DNA from: Centrapalus pauciflorus
Lineage: Eukaryota; Streptophyta; Magnoliopsida; Asterales; Asteraceae
Reading direction: 5' to 3'
Assembly (NCBI GenBank): GCA_020465985.1
Contig: JAANYP010007924.1
Location: 1-64,000 of the forward strand
DNA length: 64,000 bases
The translations under genes and the position numbers were made by a program. This document shows positions 11,508-23,316 of the stretch, one piece after another. Numbering within the stretch: the stretch's first letter is position 1; every line of letters starts with the position of its first letter. The notes beneath the pieces were generated by a model that saw nothing but the letters and a program-made list of their open reading frames with translations, made no database searches and was not told the DNA's origin.

Positions 11508-14135
11508 CCTCTCAAGTCTCAACGACCTGTTTTTTTTTAAATGAAACAGTCATATGACCATTTAAATTGATACTAATTGCTTAGATTGGTCACATTATAC
11601 TACTTAAATAAGTTATTTGTAACATGCAAATGTTTTAATTGATACTAATTTGTCAAAAAAAATTTATTGGTGCTCAGGTGCTTATTATTAAATGGTTTTT
11701 AAATGATTCTCGTTCTATAGGTTAAGGATCCTTTGAGCACCATTTATAATTAAGCACCGGTGAGCATCAATCAAAATAAGGGTTTTTACATACAAGTTTT
11801 TATATATACAAGCTTTGAACAAATAAAAATAAATTTTCGGTGGGTTCATTGCATTCATAGACTTTAATATACACAAGATTCATTGCATTTTCATGCTTTT
11901 ATATATACAAGCTTCGTTAGGTTCATTGTATTCATAGGCTTTAATATACACAAATTCATTAGATTGGTCGCATTCAAACTATATGAATAAGTTATCTGTA
12001 ACATGCATTTTATTTGATACTAATTTGTTAAAATTTTATTAGTGCTCACCGGTGCTTATTATTAATGCATATCTTGGTTTCAAATACGATACATAAGTAT
12101 TTAATCTAGGTTTGATTTAAAAAAAGTCATTTTTTATTGTGATAATTGAATTGGATCAATGGTTTCAATATTTATGTAAGAACCATAACTTTTTTAAAAC
12201 AATAATAATTGATGATCTAAAATCTTTGGACTTTTGATTCAATTTGCTATACTTGAACCGATAAGTCAATATTTTAAATAGCATCTTAGTTGTCTTTTAT
12301 ATTACCAAAAAAGATAACATTTAGTTAACTTTTCTTTTTATTTTGTGTAACATATTAAAATTTTTTTTTAATAGAAGATAATACTAATCAAAATATATGA
12401 ATCTAGATGATATTACCAGAATAAATGTAAATTGTAATTGTGATAAAATAATTTCTTTTGTTCAGCAAAACTTTTTGACGTGCTATTTGACCAGACAAAC
12501 TGACGTGATATATTTTAAAGATTAACATGTACTTGATAATTATCAGGCAGGGATTGATATATTATTAGTATAATTCTCTAATTGAAAACAATAATAATAA
12601 ATGTTACCCAAATTATAAAAAATGTGACAATATGTTACTTTTTTCGTAATTAACCCTTAAAAACATCAATTTTTACCATTGACACAAAGATTTTGTTTAC
12701 GTCTCTTCTTTTTATTGGTTCATATTAGTTCTTATTATAAAAAAATACTGGTTTTTTTTTGTAGATATCATTTTATCGTTTCTTATTATTGATTCTTATT
12801 AGTTCTTTTATTACTTTAATATTTAAAAAATTCATTAAATTATCAATGCTCTTCATTGGAGGTTTTCTTAAGATTGAAGAAAATAACGATGTTGTTTAAT
12901 AACAAGACCTAATTACCGGCCATATAGTTATGATATAGTTATAAAATGTTCTTCAAATATTGTTTGTTTGCAAAAATAACAAGCAAAAAATTAAATTCTT
13001 AAAAATGACTATTCTATTCTTTTTATTGTCACACTTTTGGTCCCTCAGGTTTTACTTAATTTCATTTTTTACCCCTTAAATAAACTTAATTTTATAATAA
13101 TATATTTAAGCCTATTATAATTATTAAAGTAAATTGCAATCAACCCTGTGATTATGTTCAATTGTTAGGTTTCGTTATTTATCTTTAATAAGTACAAAAT
13201 TCGTTCATATATTTAAATGTTTTGCACGTTATTCGTATTTCCTCCGTTAAGTTTAATGATTCAAAATAACAATTATATCTTTTTCAAACATACACTTTTA
13301 GTCCTTAAACTAAATAACTACTTCTTCTTTAGTACTTATAGGAAAATATAATTTCTATTTAATTAGTTACTAATGCTAACATTATTATTTGATTGTTTTC
13401 CTTTTTAAATGCTATTATAATTTAAATATAATATTATTAAAATACTATAAACTATAAATTACTTTAAACTTAAAATACAACTTATAAATTGATTTCAGGT
13501 TACGTTATTATACAAATCAATATTTATGCAAATACACATACCAATTTACCAAATTATGTAATTAAACTATAGTATTTTTTTTTATCAATTAATACAATTG
13601 ATAATTCATCACATCTATACAATTTAGTTATTATTTATTGTAATTTTCTATAATTTACCAGTAATTTTAGATAAAGACACACTTAAATATATATTTTTAC
13701 AATAAAATTTATCATTTTTTTACCATATTATACGATGAATAATCTTTAATTTAGAATTTGGATTTATAAAAATACTTCATTGTTATGTTTGGATAAAAAA
13801 TTAAAAGAAATGATTTAGCTCATTTAGGATTTCATATTTCTCACTTTTTCATCTTTTATAATCCATCCATTCATCCCCTAATATTTCAAAATCCTATCAA
13901 TTTAAAAAACATCATTTTAAATTCATACAATCCATGAAATTTGGGATATATATAAATTCTTCCCTTTATCTTAAGAACCCCACACATTTAAGCACCCCTA
14001 GAGTAAAAATTAAAGGTACTTTTATATTAAGAAATTATTTTGAATTGATGAATTACAATTTTATTTGGAAAATACAAATTATCGATCGGTATTTACTTAA
14101 TACTAATTTGCTAATGTAATTTTAAGACTATTGTT
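11508..14135. other. Intergenic, A+T-rich, no gene seen
   Basis: No convincing open frame. Two imperfect direct repeats of about 110 bp lie at 11580-11690 and 11957-12065. Both run from ttagattggtc through aacatgca and 'gatactaatttgt' to 'ggtgcttattatta'. Between them are shorter repeats of the type 'ttcattgcattcatag...atatacacaag'. They look like a fragmented repeat element whose boundaries I could not fix. The remainder, to 14135, is poly-A/T-rich sequence. Confidence 0.55.
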
Positions 14136-14143
14136 TTTTTAAA

Positions 14144-14437
14144 GGGTTTATTATGAAAAAAAATACATGTTTTCATGTTTTTTTTTTGTTTTCGTCCCTT
14201 AATATTATTTTTTCCCATAAAAGTCCTTATGTTATTTTTTTTGGTTTAGTGAAATTTTGGACATTAGATCCCGATTGTTAATAGTGAACCAGGTTTTTAA
14301 AATCTGGAAAACCGGGTTCTAATGTCTAAATTTCACTAAACCAAAAAGAAAAAATTAACTTGAAGACTTTTATGGAAAAAAATAACATGGAGGGACGAAA
14401 ACGCAGAAAACATGTGGGTTTTTTTTCATAATATACC
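14144..14437. mobile_element. MITE of the GGGTTTA family (MULE-type), in the promoter of the dioxygenase gene
   Basis: An inverted-repeat element of about 294 bp. The left end gggtttattatgaaaa pairs with the right end cataatatacc, and the arms share tggtttagtgaaattt and its inverse aatttcactaaacca around a short loop. It is flanked by an 8-bp low-complexity duplication, tttttaaa. The same family occurs at 29868, 31252, 34452 and 53076, where 9-bp duplications are clearer. It ends 154 bp upstream of the TATA box of the dioxygenase gene. Confidence 0.75.
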
Positions 14438-14590
14438 TTTTTAAAAAAAAAAAAAAAAAAAACTAGTTATTAAAAAAGCATGGAAAGTTGTTTCTTTCAC
14501 AAACCAACCACAGAGTGTTAGGCCATGCCATGCATATATATGCAATTGTAAAGGCATGAATACTGCAATTCTTAGAGAAATACTAATTCC

Positions 14591-14598
14591 TATAAATA
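14591..14598 (+). promoter_or_regulatory. TATA box of the dioxygenase gene
   Basis: tataaata lies 88 bp before the start codon. This places transcription start near 14620-14630 and gives a short 5' leader. Confidence 0.75.
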
Positions 14599-14678
14599 GC
14601 AACCAAACTAACTGAAAACACATCCATCTCGTTAGCCATTTCGATCAATATCGACTCGAACCGACGATCTACTTAACC

Positions 14679-15841
14679 ATGGCTCCATCGATGACGATGA
14701 TCCACACAAGCTCGCTCAACGTCCTCGATTTCGTGGTGAACAAAGGCCATGGAGTGAAAGGTTTAGCTGAACTGGGACTCAACAGCCTCCCACAACAATA
14801 CATTCAACCTCCACAAGAAAGGTTCGATAAGAGCAACGAGGAAGTGCCGGAAGAGTCAATCCCGATTATCGATATGTCCAACTGGGATGACCCGAAAGTA
14901 GCGATAGATGTCTGTGATGCGGCCCGGAAATGGGGGTTCTTTCAAATTGTGAACCATGGGGTGCCGATTCATGTTTTTGAGAATGTCAAAGACGCAACTC
15001 ACAGGTTTTACGCGTTACCAGCAGAAGAAAAGCAGAAATACTCAAAGGAACGGTCGGGTACTAACCACGTCCGTTTTGGTACGAGCTTTAGTCCTGAAGC
15101 CGAGAAAGCTCTCGAGTGGAAAGATTATCTCAGCCTCTTCTTTGTCTCGGAAGATGAGGCTGCTTCCCTCTGGCCTCCTGTCTGCAGGTAACGGTTAAGT
15201 CCAGACTTTACTTTTTAGTTTTTACGCACCCACGATATAATGTGTTAAAGTTTTGTTATTATGGCAGGGATCAATCTTTGGAATACCTAAAGAGTACGGA
15301 ACTCGTCATCAAGAAGCTGCTCAAGATACTGATGAAAGGACTGAACTTAAAAGAGATCGACGAGGCTAAAGAATCGATTCTAATGGGGTCAAAGAGGATT
15401 AACCTTAACTACTATCCCATATGTCCTAACCCTGAACTCACAGTTGGTGTGGGGCGTCATTCAGACGTATCCACACTGACTATACTCCTTCAAGATGATA
15501 TCGGAGGGCTTTACGTGAGAAACACAGAGACTATGAAATGGATTCATGTCCCTCCGGTCAGTGGATCTCTAGTGATCAACGTTGGAGACGCACTTCAGAT
15601 CATGAGTAACGGACAGTACAAAAGCGTTGAGCATCGTGTAATCGCTAACGGAAGCAGCAACAGGATTTCAGTCCCGATATTTGTGAACCCAAGGCCTGGT
15701 GACGTCATCGGACCTCTGCCAGAAGTGCTTCAGAGTGGAGAGAAGCCACTCTATAAGCATGTCCTGTACTCAGATTACGTCAGGCATTTCTTCAAAAAAG
15801 CACATGATGGGAAGGCCACCGTCGATTTTGCAAAGGTATAG
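14679..15841 (+). CDS. F6'H1: Feruloyl-CoA 6'-hydroxylase-like 2-oxoglutarate/Fe(II) dioxygenase
   Basis: Two exons, 14679-15187 and 15268-15841. The 80-bp intron has GT...AG ends and splits an Arg codon, giving PPVC-R-DQSLEY. The protein is 360 aa, against about 361 in Arabidopsis F6'H1. A DIOX_N domain spans about residues 60-165 (IPIIDMSNWDD, WGFFQIVNHGVP, VRFGTSFSPEAEKALEWKDY). The C-terminal jelly-roll holds the iron ligands His234, Asp236 and His292 and the 2-oxoglutarate-binding Arg302-x-Ser304. Enzymes of this family ortho-hydroxylate feruloyl-CoA in the cytosol, the committed step to scopoletin and other coumarins. Close relatives act on p-coumaroyl-CoA or hydroxylate scopoletin itself, so the exact substrate is inferred. 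All key residues are present. The start follows a TATA box at 14591 and is the only ATG upstream of the conserved N-terminus. The downstream neighbour is convergent. Confidence 0.9.
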
Positions 15842-16080
15842 TTTCAATGAATTTGGGTAAAATAAAACCTTTTTTTTTGCAACAATGAATAAAAGACCTT
15901 CGTAAGCAATGTATGAAGAGGAATCAAGCTTGTATAAGCCCTTGATGGTATATGTTATCAAAGTATCATATTATTTAATAAGTCGAGTTCTATCCAAGAA
16001 AACTTACCGTTGAAAACCACAAACAAAATAATCAAAATCTTCAATATGGAAATGAAGTAATAATAGAAGTTTATACTTGG
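15842..16080. other. Convergent intergenic spacer
   Basis: About 240 bp separate the stop codons of the dioxygenase (+) and the AAE gene (-). aataaa-type polyadenylation signals for the + gene are visible near 15861 and 15886. The 3' UTRs of the two genes could overlap. Confidence 0.6.
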
Positions 16081-19000
16081 TTATACTTTACTCTTGATGA
16101 GAAGCTGAAGCTCCTTCTTCAGTTGATCCCTTAAAACTCTTCTCAGTAATTTGTTTGATGCTGTTCGAGGAAACTCTGGAACAATCGTAACGAAGCTCAC
16201 CTGTTCATTAACGAAATCAGACACACATAAGTAAACTCTTCCAATAATCTGAAAATGGGGAGAGAGCAAACTAAGGGAACCTTGAACAATGGGTTAAGGT
16301 TTCTTTGAATGGCCTTTGAAAATATCATCTTTAGCTTCTGTGGATCAGTATCGAACCCCTTCTTTAGCACCACGAATATGGCTAACAGTTCTGGACCACC
16401 AACCGCAGGTGCAACACTGACTGCAGCGGTTTCCATGATGCTTCCATCAGCCTGTTCACAAACACGCTCGATTTCAATCGAGCTTGTCTGCTTGCAAATA
16501 ACCCATTCAGTTTCTTGTGATATAAAAAGACTCCGATGACTCGTAATATTTGTTGGGCATTATTAAAAAAATTGTATCACGATGATATATGAAGGGTGGT
16601 TATCTTTGATCCCATTGATAGGATAAAGAAAGTTGTATGATTCTCTTAATAGCATACTGATAGTTGATAATTTTATATTTTATACCTTTATGCCACCAAG
16701 ATTCATGGTATCATCAGCCCTGCCTTGTACAATAAAATAGCCTCCAATTGTTCTCTTGATAATGTCTCCATGTCTCCTGAGTTGCTATACAAACACATCA
16801 TGTTATGACTTTTGATTTTTGAAGTTGGAGTCATGACTATTACCGCAAAATTTTGGATTTTAAAATTTTGGCAAAACATGCCAAAAATAATGTTGTGCTT
16901 TATAAATTATTAGTTTCCTTAGTTTCAGAGTGAGTTTCGCTATCGTTTGCTAGAATGTATCTAGCATGCTTCCATCACATGTCACTTCAACAACACAAAG
17001 TTTATTCAATGTTTTCATACCATTCCATTGTAGATTGGCATTCCCTTAAAGTAAATTTCTTCATGATCTGCATTAAGTAGTCTATTGGTTGCTCCCATAT
17101 ATATAGGAAACAAACCCACTTCACCAACACAAGGTTGATCATCTGGCTGTCATATAGATAAAAAAAACCTAAATGAATCGAACTTAAAATGCAGTAAGTC
17201 TTGAAGATGGTGAACTTCCATTAGAAATTTGAGAGATCTTACATAGGGAACTCCCTGATCATCGAGGATAACAAAGCCTGTTGCCATTGCAGCAGAGCTA
17301 AAAGCTCCAAAAGCTTGTGGCTGTAGGAGATTCCCTTGTATGTAAGACGATGCTAGCTCAGTACCGCCACAACATTCAATAATAGGTTTGTAGTAAGCCC
17401 TCGAAGAAAGCCAAAGGTCATCATCAATATTAGAGGTTTCGCCAGTAGACCCAAATACCCTGCAGATATTTGCAAATCAAGTTGCATGACCATTGTTGGT
17501 ATAAGTTTTAACAAATTGTTAAATTCTATGGTAAAAAGTAAGGGTTACCTGATTTTTGACCAGTCTAGCCCTTCCATACATCTTGTACTCTTCCAAACTT
17601 TGACGATGCTTGGAACTGTGCCCAAAATTGTCACTCCTGCATCCTGGAAACAACACACAAAACTAGCAATCAACGGAACAAGCCAATATGTTTTCCAGTT
17701 TCCCCAATCTTATGTACTTGTAAGAGTTTCAAGGAGCAACCTGAACAAATTTTCCAAAACCATGATCAAGCGGCGAGCCATGATAAAGAGCTAGTGTTGT
17801 GCCATTTAGAAGACATGAATACAGTAAAATTGGTCCCATTACCCATCCCAAATTTGTGGGCCAACAGTAAACGTCTCCGGCCTGAACATCCATTGCCCAT
17901 GCCTCAGCAGCACATCGAAGGGGAGATATCTGAGTCCATGGTATCGCTTTTGGATCTCCTAAAGGAGAGAGAAAACCAAATTCATATATAACTCAAAGAA
18001 GCAGGAAATTAGAGAAAAAAGAGAATGCAGATAACGTCCTTCAACCTGTTGTTCCTGACGAGAAGAGTATGTTTATCACCGAGTCTACTGATTGATAGAC
18101 AGGAGGATAATAATCCGACCTGCAACCGAATTTTTGTATCATTCAATCCATTTTTCATTATCCAGCAAATAAACATATCTAAAAACCTCGGTGTTGCATA
18201 ACAACTTCCATATAGATTTGGGAAGATCTTATCAGAAAAGTAAGAGCGTAGAAACAACGTTACTATAGTACCTAGGAAGGTGTCCTGCACCAGAAAGAAA
18301 ATCCTGCCAAGAGATATCCTGCTTTCTTAGTTGGACATCTACATTTCCTCCGATTGCAGGAACGACGATGGCTCTACATTGAGTGGCTTCGACAACACGA
18401 CTGCAAGAAAGAAATATAGCATGCTGACAGAAACTTCATAAGATGACTAGATCTAATATTATTACAAAGCAAACTAGTTAGACAATGTCTATGCAAAAAA
18501 CATGCAGTGGTGTTATGTATGAGCATTATGTATAAACAATTAGGGGGTGTTGGTTCGTGGATTTAGTGGGATTCACTGGGATTTGCATTTAAAATTCTTG
18601 TGTTTGATTTGCACATTTCAGTAAGGATTTGAAATCTTAGGATTTCTTAAATCTCATCCTTCTTAAGTTTTTTGTTATTTTAAAACTCAGCCTCTCCCCT
18701 AGGATTTCAAATTCCACTTACCTTGCATTCTTCAGATTAGCAAATTTTCTCTAAAAGATAATGCAATTTTTTTACGAAATCTTGATAAATTAAAATGCTA
18801 CGTGATGCAAATCTTTTGACAGAATGCAAATCCCAGGAAAAAAATCCGTGAACCAAATGTCCCATTAATGATTGATACAACAAATAGGTAAACTCATGCA
18901 TCTTGAGTTTCTAGATGTACTTATTACCTGTACAAAGGAAATCTCCGATTACCTCGAACAATGTAATCCTGAGTAAAGATAGCCTTTGATTTAGACACAC

Positions 19001-21257
19001 GTAATCGTGTTGCAATCTCCTTTGCCGCAAAGCTATCGGCTATTGACACAACCACAAGTCCAGAATATATAATTGCCAAGTATATAATGACTGCAGTAAC
19101 TGTCATTGGCATGTCAATTGCAATTGGATCTCCCTTTGAGAACAACAACTTCAATGCATTTGCAACCAGCCTGTAAAAAGATCTGAAGTATAAGAAAACA
19201 AAATTCATATAAAAGTTTTTTGACATCACCAATTAATTCTACATGAAACTCCTACATTACTTGGTGCCGCAGCTCGTTCAGTGTCATCTTGTTTACATCA
19301 GAATTATCTAATCCTTCATCCCTCCATACAATCGCAACACTTTCATCCTCTTTTTTGGGTTCACTAGTGGACAACAAACAACACTCGGCAATGTTCAAAA
19401 CTGAACCAGGAAGCCATGTGCCTCCATGTTTTGATTTGTCAGAGGTATCCAATATACATTTTGGACGTTGATGAAATCGAATTGATATCTTTTCCAGGGC
19501 AATTGACCAGTATACCTGAACACGAATCGAAAAATCAAGATATTAATTTATAAATCCATTCATGAGTATTGCTTTTGTTGAATCATGAGGAAGTTCATAA
19601 TATGACAGCAAGAACTTGCCTCGGGATGTTGAACGGAGAAATTTTGAAACTGTTTAAAACTTGTTATAGGATCCTTATAAGCTACTCCTAGAAGCTTTTG
19701 ACCATGAGTTTCCATAACGCGCCCCAAGTTTGTCCGTTTAGAATCACCACTAATTTACAATGAGAAGTCAAGCATTACTACACTAAACGATTGGTTTTGG
19801 AACAATAATAGCAAAGAAGCACTTCGATTGCCACCTAAATACATTCATATTTAACTAAATTGCACCACAAGTTCTTCCGTTCGATTATGATTGTAATCAA
19901 AAGCAACACTCAGAGAAATGTTACAGGCATATTCAGTTGCTATTTTCTCGGTGAAAATTTTTTGTCGAAAACAAGGGATTTTTGAAAACACATTCAGATC
20001 CCAGCTTTTTTATGTTTTCAGTTTCCAATTTTCAGTTTTCGATTTTAACACTAGACTTTGAAACTACATTATGATGTTCTCAGACTTTGGTTTTATAGTT
20101 AAACACCATGTCCATCACAGGTGTGTGGAGAGAGACATTTTGATAAATGAATACTAAAAATGAAATTAATATCCATCTAAACACATTTTCATTCTTAAAA
20201 TGTGTTTTTCAAAAAACAACATTGTTTTCAGTTTTATTAAAAACTCAAATAAAATTTTCGTCAACTAAGCTTGACCATATGTGTCTTCAAAATGAAACTA
20301 GTCCTCTGTTTCTGTAACAGATTTTCAACATTAACCACCATGTTAATAGGGTGTTAAAGTCAATAATGAACAGGTCATAAATGTTGCTAAAATGGTTTTA
20401 GCAATAATCGTCAATAACTACACGATTGATTAAATCGCCAATACAAACCATTAGGAAACATCAGCTTCATTCAATACTAGCATAAACATTAGCACCCACT
20501 GACCAAATAGTCCGCACTAGCTGATACACATAGCACCTGATAAATTCATTTAAACCTATTCAGGGATGCTAACCCTAGGACCCACGAGTCCTTGAACCCT
20601 CACAATATGTCTGCCTTGGGCTAAGATCCGCCTTCTGCAACTCCTAACCCTTGCGAGTAGCTACAGTTTTGACTGTTAATTCTAGATTGTTAACTTAAGC
20701 CATCTCTGACTTAGCTGGATTATCTATTAATTGATTCTTCAAGCCGGCAATTCCCGAGGTAAATGTAAAATTACATGATCATCAAATTATCTATAATTAT
20801 ATGGTTCTGATTCTTCAAATCCCAAATGATATGTTCCATTTGTTTGTTTACAAAATCCTTAACTACACTTGGTGCAATTCGTCTTCAAACGCATGCATAT
20901 CAACTTATTTCGACAAACTCATCAACAATCAGAAGTAACAAAAACATTAATATAGTAATGAACTTACTCGGAAGGGAACCAATAGAGAGGAGGTCCATGA
21001 ACGGAGTCATCGTAATCAGCGTAAACCGCGTTGTAGATGAGGCGATGCAGGGAGTGAGGGTAAGACGGTGGGAGCAACCTTCGTGAAGTGATTTGACGCC
21101 ATAATTCAACTGACTTGGAGTTACCGGTGAGATCAATGGCGTTTTTAAGGTCGATTAGTAGGGAATTCGCATCATTTGGTGGTAATCCAGTGTTGATCAG
21201 GTCCTGTAATCGCAAATCGTGAATAGTTTTAACATGATGATGATGATGATGATCCAT
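16081..21257 (-). CDS. AAE18: Acyl-activating enzyme (acyl-CoA synthetase), AAE17/AAE18 type
   Basis: Thirteen exons join in frame. In transcript order they are 21257-20968, 19749-19620, 19515-19256, 19170-18928, 18400-18272, 18119-18046, 17958-17741, 17643-17549, 17459-17243, 17146-17021, 16784-16686, 16487-16281 and 16200-16081. The product is 735 aa; Arabidopsis AAE18 is about 727. It is an ANL-superfamily enzyme that forms an acyl-adenylate and then a CoA thioester. Visible motifs are the P-loop-like ILFSSGTTGDPKAIPW (about 368-383), STGET (484-488), the A5-type CCGGTEL, GRADDTMNLGGIK (615-627) and the A10 motif PRTASNK with catalytic Lys713. The C-terminus SKV resembles a weak peroxisomal PTS1 (family members end in SRL), so peroxisomal location is likely but not certain. 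In Arabidopsis AAE18 activates 2,4-DB; the natural substrate is unclear. Oddities: residues 3-8 are six histidines, intron 2 has a GC donor, and intron 4 carries a MITE. Confidence 0.92.
18543..18864. mobile_element. Tourist-like (PIF/Harbinger) MITE in AAE intron 4
   Basis: A 322-bp element with ends gggggtgttggttcgtgg and the inverse gtgaaccaaatgtccca. It is flanked by the 3-bp duplication tta (18540-18542 and 18865-18867), as is usual for Tourist-like elements. Related copies lie at 30758-31036 and 32668-32973. It sits wholly within the 527-bp intron 18401-18927. Confidence 0.78.
19516..19619 (-). other. GC-AG intron (intron 2 of the AAE gene)
   Basis: Exon 2 must end at CATCCCGAG for the conserved HPE-VYW junction. 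The next intron bases are GCAAGT, a GC donor with an otherwise good consensus. The intron ends TTCAG. GC-AG introns are a known minor class in plants. Confidence 0.8.
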
Positions 21258-21557
21258 CTTGTTGAAATCGGTTTGAAGATTATGAGTTGAAAGTAAGAAG
21301 ATTGAAAATTAATAGGAGAAGAAGGTTTAGGAAGTGGTAGGTGATTCATGCTGTGATGGAGAACGATGGAGAACATTAATTACTCATCAGCCATGGCAAT
21401 TAAAGAGCATGTGCAGCTGTAGTAATGCCACGACTTAATATATATTTTTATAATATAAGAAATTAATACTTAAAACATTACAAATTATTTTGTGGGTCCC
21501 ACTAAATCTATATCTAATTTTTTAAAAAGATATTAGGAATTATTATATCAACTCTTA

Positions 21558-21950
21558 GGGTATGATTGGCAAAACTAGCTGTAGAGGTAGAGCTTTTAGT
21601 AGCTGAAGCTTTTTAAAAGAGCTAGAGTTTTTAGTTTTATAAATGTGTTTGGTAAAAGTAGTTGTAGCTGTAGTTTTTAGTATTAAATTACTTAAAAGGG
21701 CATTAATATTAATTAAAGGTGGTGGTTTATGATTAATAGAAGAGTAAAAAAGTAAATATGTTTGACTAAAAGCTCCGGAGCTTTTCAAAAGCTACTTCTA
21801 CTAGCTTTTTAAAAAAGAGCTTATTTTTGAGAAAATGAAAGCTCTATGTATCCTTCCAAACAAAGCTTTTATTTTTTAGTAGAGCTTATTCAAAATAAAA
21901 GCTTCTAATAGCTCTCAAAAGCTCTTAGAAGCTCTCTACCAAACATAGCT
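21558..21950. mobile_element. TIR MITE (agctttt-rich), upstream of the AAE gene
   Basis: A 393-bp inverted-repeat element running from gggtatgattggcaaaa to ctaccaaacatagct. The 3-bp duplication tta lies at 21555-21557 and 21951-21953. Its arms are rich in agctttt/aaaagct motifs. A relative with the same ends (gctatgtttggca) lies in SR-gene intron 3 at 48841-49210. It starts 300 bp upstream of the AAE start codon. Confidence 0.72.
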
Positions 21951-22264
21951 TTAATCTCTTATTGGCTTAATCTAGTGTAAGGGATATACATGTCCCTTTC
22001 AAAATCATTTTGGACAAATTCAATGTTACATCAGATTTTCTTTCATTTATCATTTTCATTCTAAAACATTAGAGTTATCCGTCATGCTATACCAATACTA
22101 TCAACACATTAAATTTAAAAAGAGAAACAGTGAAAGCAGAGAGAGAGGTGAAAGTCAGAGGGGTATAAGGTCGGGGAGGGAAAAACTGAACGGGGCCGCT
22201 AGGGCTGATTTGGTGAAGCCGCTCATCCAGTGACTCAACCATACCCTTCTCTCATGTATCTTTA

Positions 22265-23158
<894 letters not shown>

Positions 23159-23239
<81 letters not shown>
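23159..23239. repeat. (TA)n microsatellite
   Basis: About 80 bp of uninterrupted TA. Confidence 0.95.
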
Positions 23240-23242
<3 letters not shown>

Positions 23243-23316
23243 ACTTAATAATTAAAAACTATAGATGATAAGCTAAGATTAATACCATATATTTCTTTCA
23301 TATTAATTAATGTATT

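Noticed and set aside
16309..16539. Plus-strand frames within the AAE region (also 17486-17991, 18009-18290)
   Set aside because: They are shadows of minus-strand exons and introns. The 13-exon model explains the locus with matching phases throughout.
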